From NCBI GenBank assembly GCA_947453585.1, contig CANGHQ010000135.1:1-5816 (forward strand): 5,816 nucleotides of DNA. The letters are read 5' to 3'. A program made the position numbers and the translations under genes. Within the stretch, counting starts at the first letter, position 1, and every line of letters starts with the position of its first letter. Origin of the DNA: Burkholderiales bacterium. Lineage in GTDB: Bacteria > Pseudomonadota > Gammaproteobacteria > Burkholderiales > Burkholderiaceae_C. The notes beneath the pieces are model-generated. The model saw only the letters and a list, made by a program, of their open reading frames with translations. It ran no database searches and had not been told where the DNA came from. Below, one piece after another: positions 1 to 5,816 of this stretch.

Positions 1-730
1 CCAAGCCGCTCCACAAGGCCAGCGTCAGCAAGGCCGGTTGGACGATGTGGTTGTGCCAAGACAGCAGCGGCAGGCCGGCCTGCTTTAGGCGCGTGCGCTC
101 CAGCTCCAAGGCCCGAAACCATGCGCCGGGCATTTCGCGCAGCACAAAACGGTAAATCGACTCGCCCATGCGCGAAGACGCCGGGTCCAGCGGAGTGGAC
201 GCGTCGCGGTGGTGGCCCCGGTTGTGCTCCACAAAAAAGTGGCCGTAGCCCGAGGGCGCCAGAACGATCTTGGCCAGGGCGCGCTCCAGCGCGGTGTTCT
301 TGTGGCCCAACTCGTGGCCCAGGTTGATGCAAAAGCCGCCCACCGAGCCGCTGGTCAGCACTAGCGCCAGCAGGCCGTGCAGGGGCAAATCTATGCGCAC
401 CGCAAACCAAGCGCCAAAGATGAAGGACAGCCACAGCACGGGCGCGAGCAAATAGGTGATCCAGCGGTAATAGGTGTCAGCGTCGAGCGCCGCCACGGCA
501 GACTCGGGCGGGTTGCTGCGGTCCTCGCCCAGCACGTAGTCCAGCAGGGGCACGGTGGCATAGAAAAACCCCACCGGAAGCCACAGCGTCCAGGCTTCGC
601 CCGTAAACCACATCAGCCCCGGGCCAACCAACACGGTGGTCGGAATCAGCAAGGAGAGCAGCCAGGCGTAACGCTTGCGGTCACTGTAAGGGCCGAGCAT
701 GGGGGCGTGGACGGGCATTGGCGTGGGCAT
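1..730 (-). CDS. alkB: AlkB-type alkane 1-monooxygenase (partial, C-terminus beyond left edge)
   Basis: This is an integral-membrane, non-haem di-iron hydroxylase of the AlkB family, which oxidises the terminal methyl of alkanes to 1-alkanols using O2 and electrons from rubredoxin. I translated 243 residues from the ATG at 730; the frame stays open to base 1. Two of the family's histidine boxes are present: HELGHK at residues 139-144 (bases 299-316) and EHNRGHH at 168-174 (bases 209-229). The second is followed by RD, then TPLDPASSRMGES, a signature much closer to AlkB than to fatty-acid desaturases. Hydrophobic segments lie near residues 22-41, 46-65, 90-110 and 115-135. The later histidine boxes (the NYxEHYG and LQRHSDHH regions) would be in the missing part; family members are about 380-410 residues, so roughly 60% is here. 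The ATG at 730 is chosen because a GGA lies 9 bases upstream; in-frame ATGs at 718 and 700 have no better site. XylM-like hydroxylases are the main alternative and are less likely. Confidence 0.93.
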   Translation of the reverse strand, partial: MPTPMPVHAPMLGPYSDRKRYAWLLSLLIPTTVLVGPGLMWFTGEAWTLWLPVGFFYATVPLLDYVLGEDRSNPPESAVAALDADTYYRWITYLLAPVLWLSFIFGAWFAVRIDLPLHGLLALVLTSGSVGGFCINLGHELGHKNTALERALAKIVLAPSGYGHFFVEHNRGHHRDASTPLDPASSRMGESIYRFVLREMPGAWFRALELERTRLKQAGLPLLSWHNHIVQPALLTLALWSGL

Positions 731-754
731 GCCCAATTTTCCGGTGTGCGCGGG

Positions 755-762
755 CTCGCGAG
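755..762. other. 8-base palindrome upstream of alkB
   Basis: CTCGCGAG is a perfect 8-base palindrome in the 87-base gap between the hydrolase stop and the alkB start, about 25 bases before the alkB ATG. Nearby, 767-776 reads GGGTTTACCC, a second short dyad. Such dyads can be regulator half-sites, but in GC-rich DNA they also arise by chance. I found no convincing -35/-10 pair around them, so no operator or promoter is claimed. Confidence 0.2.
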
Positions 763-780
763 TAGCGGGTTTACCCCTGC

Positions 781-804
781 AAAGTCTCTGCGGTTACACC
801 GCAG
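781..804 (-). terminator. Stem-loop in hydrolase-alkB gap, possible weak terminator or attenuator
   Basis: On the minus strand CTGCGGT and ACCGCAG form a perfect 7-bp stem with a 3-base loop (bases 788-804). It lies 13 bases after the hydrolase stop codon and is followed by AGACTTT. The stem is strong but the T-run is only three bases and starts four bases after the stem. It therefore looks like a partial terminator, an RNA-processing or stability hairpin, or nothing functional, rather than a full intrinsic terminator. If it does terminate, alkB would need its own promoter in the remaining ~50 bases. Confidence 0.3.
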
Positions 805-817
805 GCTGTGCGCAGGC

Positions 818-1681
818 TCACAGTCCGAGTTGGGCGGCCAGCCACTGGCACAGCTCGCCTTCGGGCTGCTCAAAGCCGGCCAGCACGGTGAAGTGGTTGG
901 CGCCTTCCACCGCGCGCAACTCGCCCGTGTTGCCTTGCGCCTGCCAGGCGGTGTGCATGATTTGGGCCTGGCGCGCAAATTCGGTGGTCTCGGCGCCGCC
1001 CCAGGTGAACCATGTAGGCGTGGCAGAGGGTCGGGCCAAAAACGCTGGGGAGTTGCGCCGGATGACGCCCTCGTCGAGTTGGATCATGGGCTGCAAATAG
1101 CTGTAGCGCAGGGGCGCGATGTCGTACAGGCCGCTGAGGCACAGGGCGGCCTTGATCGGGTCTTGCGCCAGACCGTAGTCCCGCGCCCATTCGGTTTGCA
1201 GGCACATGGCAGTCAGGTGGCCGCCGGCCGAATGGCCGCCCACCGCCACGCGCTGCGGGTCGCCGCCGTATTGGGCGATGTTGCGCACCGTCCAGGCCAC
1301 TGCCGCCCGAACCTGGCGGGTGATCTCGTCCATGCTGACAAAAGGGCACAGCGCGTAGTTCACCACCACGGTGGTAATGCCCCGACGCTGCAGGCCCAGC
1401 GCCACGCCGCTGAATTCTTTGCTCGAAAGCGCGCGCCAGTACCCGCCGTGGATGAACACGAACACCGGCGCATTGGGGGCATCGGCCGGAAAGATGTCCA
1501 ACGTCTCTTGCAGCGTGGGCCCATAGGGCACGGCGAGCGTGTGCTGGAGCGTGGCGCGGGCCAAGGCGCTTTGCGCCACATAGTGCTTGCCCGGCGCGGC
1601 CGGGTCGCTCAGGCCCAGCGAGGCGTTGTACTGCGCGTCAATCTGCGCCTGGGTGGTGAATTCGCGGTAAAGGGTTTGCAT
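818..1681 (-). CDS. Alpha/beta hydrolase, kynurenine formamidase/esterase-like
   Basis: A complete 287-residue single-domain alpha/beta hydrolase, with no signal peptide and so probably cytoplasmic. HGGYW at residues 78-82 is the oxyanion-hole motif of the HSL/kynurenine formamidase branch. GGHSAGG at 148-154 is the nucleophile elbow with catalytic Ser151. SGLYDIAPL at 183-191 matches the segment after the nucleophile strand in formamidase-like members. ANHF at 261-264 supplies catalytic His263. The acid is probably Glu231 in GGAETTEF, where I recall animal kynurenine formamidases having Asp. The likely chemistry is hydrolysis of an ester or amide; the substrate cannot be read from the sequence. 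No kynureninase or tryptophan dioxygenase gene is nearby, so a kynurenine role has no context support. The ATG at 1681 has a weak AGGCG six bases upstream, and no in-frame ATG, GTG or TTG exists in the gap before it. It lies 88 bases after the channel gene and 87 bases before alkB on the same strand. Confidence 0.92.
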   Translation of the reverse strand: MQTLYREFTTQAQIDAQYNASLGLSDPAAPGKHYVAQSALARATLQHTLAVPYGPTLQETLDIFPADAPNAPVFVFIHGGYWRALSSKEFSGVALGLQRRGITTVVVNYALCPFVSMDEITRQVRAAVAWTVRNIAQYGGDPQRVAVGGHSAGGHLTAMCLQTEWARDYGLAQDPIKAALCLSGLYDIAPLRYSYLQPMIQLDEGVIRRNSPAFLARPSATPTWFTWGGAETTEFARQAQIMHTAWQAQGNTGELRAVEGANHFTVLAGFEQPEGELCQWLAAQLGL

Positions 1682-1697
1682 GGTGCGCCTGTGTGCG

Positions 1698-1741
1698 GGG
1701 GGCCGGATCGGTAGAAGTTGCCGTCCATGGTAACGGCCCCC
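1698..1741 (-). other. Inverted repeat between channel and hydrolase genes
   Basis: Bases 1698-1705 (GGGGGCCG) and 1734-1741 (CGGCCCCC) form a perfect 8-bp inverted repeat of only G and C, with a 28-base loop. In the minus-strand transcript the 3' arm ends about 16 bases before the hydrolase ATG, just ahead of its weak ribosome-binding sequence. A smaller competing dyad, GCCGT/ACGGC (1720-1724 and 1733-1737), shares bases with the right arm. There is no T-run, so it does not look like an intrinsic terminator. Its role is unproven. Confidence 0.4.
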
Positions 1742-1764
1742 GCCTCCCCGCGCCCCCTGGCCCC
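1737..1764 (-). other. Putative G-quadruplex motif (four G-tracts)
   Basis: On the minus strand this stretch has four G-tracts of 4, 5, 4 and 5 bases (plus-strand C-runs at 1761-1764, 1753-1757, 1746-1749 and 1737-1741), separated by loops of 3, 3 and 4 bases. That meets the canonical quadruplex pattern with enough G for four stacked layers. It begins five bases after the TolC-like stop codon and lies on the strand that has the mRNA sequence, so an RNA quadruplex could form between the channel and hydrolase reading frames. The pattern is directly visible; folding and function are inference. Confidence 0.5.
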
Positions 1765-1769
1765 TGCGT

Positions 1770-3122
1770 TCAGGGCGACAAGGTGGCGTCAATCGCGTGC
1801 AAGGCGCTTTCTGACAATTCGCCCGCCGCCCATGCCAAACGGACCTGCGCCAGCAGCACGTCAATGCGCGCCTGCGATGCGTCGAGTTGCGCCGCATAGA
1901 AGCGCTGCTGCGCGTCCAGCACATCGGGCTGGCTGCGGCTGCCCAGGTCGCGCCCGAGCACCGTGGCGTCCAGTGCGCTTTGGCTCGATTCCTGGGCGCG
2001 CTGCAGGGCCTGCACCCGTGCCAGCCCCGTGTGCAATGCCAAATAGGCGTCGTGGATTTGCAGTTGCACGTCTTGCTGCGCGCCGGCCAGTTCTTGCTCC
2101 GCCTGGCGCGTTTTGGCCAGCGCCTCGCGCTCGCGCGAATTGAGGGTGCCGCCGGTGTACAGCGGAATGCTCAACTGCAAGCCCACGCTGGCGGTGCGCT
2201 CCCGGTCCGCGGCCACCAGTGGGGACAAATCGCCGCCTTTGCCTTTCATGGTGTAGGCGCCCACCAAGTCCAGTGTGGGGCGCGAGTCCAAGCGGTATTT
2301 GGCCACCTCTTGGCGGGCCACATCAAGCTCAATGCGCTTGGACTGCACATAGGCATTGCGCTCCAGGCCCTTGCGCTGCCAGTCTTGCAGCAGGTCCGGC
2401 GTGGGCGCGGGCAGGCGGCTGACGCGGGCCAAGTCCGCCAGTCCCTGGGCCGACGCACCCGTGAGCGACTGAAACTGCGCCTGGCGCAAGGCCAGCGCCG
2501 ACTGCGCGCCAATCAGCTTGGCCACCGTGCCGTCGTGGCGGGCCTGGGCTTCTTGCACGTCGGTTATGCGGCCGCTGCCCACCTCAAAGCGGGCCTGCGC
2601 CCGTTCGCGCTGTTCGGCCAGTGTGGCTTCTTCGGCCTGGGTGACACGCAGGCTGTCTTGGGCCGACAAAACCGCCAGGTAGCTTTCGGCCACCCGTTTG
2701 GTCAGGTCTTGCACGGCTGCCGTCCAGCGAATTTCGGCTCCCGCCGTCTGGCTGATCAGCTGTTGCTTGCTGGCGCTGTAAGACGCGTTGTAAAGCGGCT
2801 GCAGCACCTTGACCGCCGCCTCGCCCACGTGGCCCGAAGAATCGGGCGACACCAAGGATGCGGCGGCCTCGGGCCAATTGGAATAGGCGTGGCTGCTGAT
2901 GCCGGTGACGCTGGCGCCCAGCGACACCTGGGGCTTGAGCAAGGCCTCGCCCTGCACGGATTTTTCGCGCCCGGCCAGCAGGGCTTGTTCGGCAGCCAGG
3001 GTGCTGGGGTCGCTGCGCAGCGCCTGCTGAAATGCGTGGGTCAGGCGCAAAGTCTGGCTGTGTGCGCCCGCTGCGGCCAGCAGGGCCAGGGCGAATAAGG
3101 TTTTCTTGAAAAGCAGGTTCAT
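1770..3122 (-). CDS. TolC-family outer-membrane efflux channel
   Basis: A complete 450-residue outer-membrane channel of the TolC/OEP family, a usual length. It would form a trimer crossing the outer membrane and periplasm and give the RND pump its exit duct. Residues 1-20 are a Sec signal (MNLLFKK, then a Leu/Ala-rich core, likely cut near AGA or AHS); there is no lipobox Cys, so it is not an OprM-type lipoprotein. The family's internal duplication is clear. QPLYNASYSASKQQ (108-121) matches IPLYTGGTLNSRERE (319-333), the two beta-strand/turn regions. FEVGSGRITDVQEAQA (179-194) matches RDLGSRSQPDVLDAQQ (391-406), the two helix-hairpin turns. Long Ala/Gln-rich helices lie between them. The ATG overlaps the permease TGA as ATGA, and GGGAG seven bases upstream is a good ribosome-binding site, which excludes the longer upstream reading frame. 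Translational coupling to the permease is likely. Substrate specificity cannot be inferred. Confidence 0.95.
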   Translation of the reverse strand: MNLLFKKTLFALALLAAAGAHSQTLRLTHAFQQALRSDPSTLAAEQALLAGREKSVQGEALLKPQVSLGASVTGISSHAYSNWPEAAASLVSPDSSGHVGEAAVKVLQPLYNASYSASKQQLISQTAGAEIRWTAAVQDLTKRVAESYLAVLSAQDSLRVTQAEEATLAEQRERAQARFEVGSGRITDVQEAQARHDGTVAKLIGAQSALALRQAQFQSLTGASAQGLADLARVSRLPAPTPDLLQDWQRKGLERNAYVQSKRIELDVARQEVAKYRLDSRPTLDLVGAYTMKGKGGDLSPLVAADRERTASVGLQLSIPLYTGGTLNSREREALAKTRQAEQELAGAQQDVQLQIHDAYLALHTGLARVQALQRAQESSQSALDATVLGRDLGSRSQPDVLDAQQRFYAAQLDASQARIDVLLAQVRLAWAAGELSESALHAIDATLSP

Positions 3123-3134
3123 GCTGCAACTCCC
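3119..3134 (-). promoter_or_regulatory. Ribosome-binding site and ATGA stop/start overlap
   Basis: On the minus strand GGGAG (3130-3134) precedes the channel gene's ATG by seven bases. That ATG (3120-3122) overlaps the permease stop TGA (3119-3121) in ATGA. The site lies inside the last permease codons, so ribosomes finishing the permease can re-start directly on the channel gene. This junction fixes the channel start and places the two genes on one transcript. Confidence 0.85.
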
Positions 3135-5816
3135 GACGCGGCCTTGGCGCCGGTGGGGCGCACCGCGCCATACCAACTGGCGTAAAGCGCCGGCAAAAAC
3201 AAGAGGGTCAAAACAGTAGCGGCCAGCAGCCCGCCCATGATGGCCCAGGCCATGGGGCCCCAAAAAACGCTGCGCACCAGGGGCACCATCGCCAAAATGG
3301 CCGCCAGCGCCGTGAGCGCAATCGGCCGAAGGCGGTGCACCGCAGATTCCACAATCGCATTCCACAGCGGCAGCCCTTCCGACAGCGCGTGGTCAATCTG
3401 CACCACCAAAATTACCGAGTTGCGGATGATCATGCCGGCCAGCGCAATAACACCGAGCATGGCGACAAAACCAAAGGGAATGCGAAAGCCCAGCAGCACC
3501 AAAGTGACGCCAATCAGGCCCAGCGGCGCGGTGCACAGCACCAGCGCCATCTTCTTCATGTCCTGCAACTGCAGCATCAGCAAGAAGAGCACGGCAATGC
3601 CCATGAGCGGCATGACCGCAAAGATGGAGGCCTGGGCTTTGTGGCTGGACTCCTGGGTGCCGCCGATCTCGATGCCGTAGCCCAGCGGCAGCTCGGCGGC
3701 AATGGCGTCGATGCCCGGCGTGAGCGCCTTGGTCACATCGGGCGCTTCGGCACCCACCACATCTGCACGGACGGTGAGCGTGGGCACCCGGTTGCGTCGC
3801 CACAGCACGCTGTCTTCGTTGTCCAGCACCAAAGACGCCACTTGTGACACCGGTACGAACTTGCCATCGCGCAGGTAAATCTTGGTGTCTTTGAGGTTGT
3901 TCAGGTCACTGCGCTCGGACGCCACCAAGCGGGTCACCACGTCGATGGTTTTATCGGCTTCGCGGTACTGGGTCACGGTGCGGCCTGAGAGCGAGGCTTG
4001 CAAAGCGTTTTGCACTTGCTGCGAGCTGATGCCCAAGGCGCGCGCTTTGTCCTGGTCCACGTCCACCCGCACTTGTTTCAGGCGCTCGCCCCAGTCTTGG
4101 TTAACGCGCCGCACATGGGACTCTGCCCGCATGGCCGCCGCGACCCGGTCCGCAATGGCCTGCACCTGCGCCAAGTCCGTGCCAAACACGCGGTACTGAA
4201 TGGGGTAGCCCACCGGCGGGCCGTTTTCAAGGCGATTCACGCGGCCCCGCACCGAGGGAAAGTCGGTCTCAAACAGATGGGCGATGCGCTCAAGCACGCG
4301 TTCGCGCGCTTCGCCGCCACGGGTCATCACCATCAACTGGCCCAGGTTGAGCTGGGGTGTTTGCACATCCAGCGGCAAGTAAAAACGCGGGCTGCCCGTG
4401 CCGATGTAGCTGGTCACCGCCGCCACATCGGGGTCGCCTTTGAGGCGCTCCTCTAGCGCCAAGACTTCGCGCTGGCTGGCCTCGAAGGTGGCGGCTTGCG
4501 GCATCCACAAGTCCACCACCAGCTCGGGCCGGTCCGAGGCCGGAAAGAACTGTTTGGGCACGTAGTTGAACAGGATGATGGACGCGATGAAAGCAGCCAC
4601 CGTGCCCGCAATGACCCAGCGGCGCCAGCGCAGGCAGGCATCCACCACGCCCCGAAACCACTGGTAGACACCGGTCTGGTAGACCGCATCTTCGTCGTGC
4701 GCGCCCGCCACCGTATGCGTTTTGAGGAGTTTGAAGCCCAGGTAGGGGGTGAAGATAACGGCCACAAACCAGCTCAATACCAGCGAAATGCCGACCACCT
4801 GAAATAGCGAAAAAACGTATTCCCCCGAGTTGCTCTGGGCCAGCCCCACCGGTAAAAAGCCGGCTGCGGTGATGAGCGTGCCGGTCAGCATGGGGAACGC
4901 GGTGACGGTGTAGGCGTGGGTGGCGGCGCGCATCTTGTCCCAGCCCTGTTCGAGTTTGAGCGCCATCATCTCTACTGCAATGATGGCGTCGTCCACCAGC
5001 AATCCCAGCGCGATGATGAGCGCGCCTAGTGAGATGCGCTGCAGCTCAATGCCCAACGCGTACATCACGCCAAAGGTCATCAAGAGCACCAGCGGAATCG
5101 ACAGCGCCACCACCAGACCCGGCCGGATGCCCAAGGAGAAAAAGCTCACCGCCAGCACGATGACCACAGCCTCCAACAGGCTCTTTTTGAACTCGTGCAC
5201 CGACTCTTCCACCACGCGCGGCTGGTCGGACACGGCGTGGATTTGCACCCCGACCGGAAAGCGCGCCTGCACGCGTTTGACGGTGGCGTCCACCTGCTTG
5301 CCCAGGCGCAGCACGTCGCCGCCCTTGCGCATGCTCACCGCCAGGCCAATGGCGGGCTCGCTGTTAAAGCGCATCTTGGAGGTGGCTGGATCAATGACGC
5401 CACGGCGCACTTCGGCAATGTCGCCCAGACGAAATGTGCGGTTGCCGGCACGAATGCCGATATTGGCAATCTTGTCGGCCGACTCGAACTCGCCGCTCAC
5501 GGTGAGTCGCACCTCCTCAGAACCCGCCTGCACCGTGCCCGACGCGGCCACGCTGTTGGTGGCCGCCAGGGTGCTGGCAATCAGGCTGGGGTCCAGGCCC
5601 AGGGACGAGAGCTTGGCATTAGACGCTTCGATATAGACTTTTTGGTCTTGCACTCCTATGAGTTCAACCTTGTTCACGTCGGGCACGCGCAAAAATTCGT
5701 TACGCAGGGCGTCGGCAAAATCGCGCACCTCGGTGGTGGTGAAGCCGTCGCCGGTGATGGCGTACAGATTGCCAAAGGTGTCGCCAAACTCGTCATTGAA
5801 AAACGGCCCCTGCACG
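3119..5816 (-). CDS. RND-family efflux permease (partial, N-terminus beyond right edge)
   Basis: This is the proton-driven inner-membrane pump of a tripartite RND efflux system, HAE-1 (AcrB-like) type. About 898 residues are present; aligning the TM4 aspartates with AcrB suggests ~130 N-terminal residues, with TM1, are missing. Numbering from the Val codon ending at 5815: the rest of periplasmic loop 1 is 1-210, beginning with a GPFFNDEFGD segment. TM2-TM6 span about 212-360, with the proton-relay pair Asp275-Asp276 in GLLVDDAI (TM4). TM7 is near 398-418, periplasmic loop 2 is about 420-730, and TM8-TM12 are about 731-880. In TM10 the usual AcrB Lys940 position is Arg798 (GMIIRNS). AcrB Arg971 and Thr978 correspond to Arg828 and Thr835 in HRLRPIALT. 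The Asp pair is also used in metal exporters, but I see no Met-rich metal path, so organic substrates are more likely. The periplasmic adaptor gene should lie upstream, outside the window. The closest subgroup (for example TriC-like) is uncertain. Confidence 0.95.
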   Translation of the reverse strand, partial: VQGPFFNDEFGDTFGNLYAITGDGFTTTEVRDFADALRNEFLRVPDVNKVELIGVQDQKVYIEASNAKLSSLGLDPSLIASTLAATNSVAASGTVQAGSEEVRLTVSGEFESADKIANIGIRAGNRTFRLGDIAEVRRGVIDPATSKMRFNSEPAIGLAVSMRKGGDVLRLGKQVDATVKRVQARFPVGVQIHAVSDQPRVVEESVHEFKKSLLEAVVIVLAVSFFSLGIRPGLVVALSIPLVLLMTFGVMYALGIELQRISLGALIIALGLLVDDAIIAVEMMALKLEQGWDKMRAATHAYTVTAFPMLTGTLITAAGFLPVGLAQSNSGEYVFSLFQVVGISLVLSWFVAVIFTPYLGFKLLKTHTVAGAHDEDAVYQTGVYQWFRGVVDACLRWRRWVIAGTVAAFIASIILFNYVPKQFFPASDRPELVVDLWMPQAATFEASQREVLALEERLKGDPDVAAVTSYIGTGSPRFYLPLDVQTPQLNLGQLMVMTRGGEARERVLERIAHLFETDFPSVRGRVNRLENGPPVGYPIQYRVFGTDLAQVQAIADRVAAAMRAESHVRRVNQDWGERLKQVRVDVDQDKARALGISSQQVQNALQASLSGRTVTQYREADKTIDVVTRLVASERSDLNNLKDTKIYLRDGKFVPVSQVASLVLDNEDSVLWRRNRVPTLTVRADVVGAEAPDVTKALTPGIDAIAAELPLGYGIEIGGTQESSHKAQASIFAVMPLMGIAVLFLLMLQLQDMKKMALVLCTAPLGLIGVTLVLLGFRIPFGFVAMLGVIALAGMIIRNSVILVVQIDHALSEGLPLWNAIVESAVHRLRPIALTALAAILAMVPLVRSVFWGPMAWAIMGGLLAATVLTLLFLPALYASWYGAVRPTGAKAASGVAA

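Noticed and set aside
1..730. Fatty-acid desaturase instead of AlkB
   Set aside because: The HELGHK and EHNRGHHRD boxes and the following TPLDPASSRMGES segment match alkane hydroxylases specifically.
377..1714. 445-codon plus-strand open frame
   Set aside because: It runs antisense across alkB, the gap and the hydrolase, crossing a gene boundary. Its product is a low-complexity His/Arg/Gly/Gln-rich sequence with no recognisable motif, typical of a high-GC shadow frame.
1609..1728. 39-codon frame starting at an ATG in the gap before the hydrolase (minus strand)
   Set aside because: The GGGGAGG upstream is 14 bases from the ATG, further than usual, and is better explained by the G-tract run. 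The product is Pro/Arg-rich, and it overlaps the true hydrolase start out of frame.
1698..1741. Intrinsic terminator after the channel gene
   Set aside because: The 8-bp stem has a 28-base loop and no following T-run on the transcribed-sense strand, so it is listed as an inverted repeat only.
1682..1924. N-terminal extension of the hydrolase frame into the channel gene
   Set aside because: It would overlap the 3' end of the TolC-like gene in another frame, its product is Arg-rich junk-like sequence, and the family-like N-terminus starts at the ATG at 1681.
1887..3098. 403-codon plus-strand open frame
   Set aside because: Lies entirely antisense to the TolC-like gene, whose protein shows clear family motifs and internal repeats; the plus-strand product has none.
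3123..3365. 81-codon upstream extension of the channel frame
   Set aside because: It overlaps TM10-TM12 of the permease out of frame and would bury the obvious signal peptide; the ATG at 3122 has a good GGGAG site and an ATGA overlap.
4920..5636. 238-codon plus-strand open frame
   Set aside because: Antisense to the RND permease; Ser/Thr/Arg-rich composition with no domain signs.
5813..5815. GTG as the start codon of the RND permease
   Set aside because: The preceding in-frame sequence is open to the window edge, and the protein begins in the middle of periplasmic loop 1 with TM1 missing, so this is an internal Val.
3119..5816. Heavy-metal (CusA/CzcA-type) RND exporter
   Set aside because: The two-Asp TM4 pair is not decisive, but there is no Met-rich transport path or His-rich segment, and the overall layout looks like an HAE-1 pump. 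The adaptor gene that could settle this is outside the window.

Overview
The window is GC-rich bacterial DNA carrying four protein genes, all transcribed leftward (minus strand). The gene types and the protein and base composition fit a Gram-negative proteobacterium. A betaproteobacterium of the Burkholderiales (Comamonadaceae-like) is my best guess, but this is inference and no marker gene is present. No tRNA, rRNA, CRISPR array, insertion sequence or phage gene was seen. Every long plus-strand reading frame lies antisense to one of the four genes and is best explained as a high-GC shadow.

In transcription order (right to left) the layout is: (1) an RND-family inner-membrane efflux permease, 5816 to 3119, whose N-terminal ~130 residues lie beyond the right edge; (2) a TolC-family outer-membrane channel, 3122 to 1770, whose ATG overlaps the permease stop codon in an ATGA junction; (3) an 88-base gap holding an unusually G-rich element; (4) an alpha/beta hydrolase related to kynurenine formamidases and esterases, 1681 to 818; (5) an 87-base gap with a compact stem-loop and an 8-base palindrome; (6) an AlkB-type alkane 1-monooxygenase, 730 to 1, whose C-terminal ~40% lies beyond the left edge.

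The first two genes would form the inner- and outer-membrane parts of a tripartite efflux pump. The periplasmic adaptor is not in the window and is probably encoded just upstream, to the right. The last gene would hydroxylate the terminal carbon of an alkane or similar hydrocarbon in the inner membrane. The hydrolase between them has no assigned substrate. The shared orientation and modest gaps allow, but do not prove, one transcript linking hydrocarbon oxidation with export of hydrocarbons or their oxidised products.

The most unusual non-coding signal is between the channel gene and the hydrolase gene. Four runs of 4-5 G on the transcribed-sense strand could form a four-layer G-quadruplex. 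The last run is also half of a perfect 8-bp inverted repeat whose other half sits just before the hydrolase ribosome-binding region, so two mutually exclusive RNA folds are possible. No wholly new protein family was found; novelty, if any, lies in the gene combination and in this intergenic structure.
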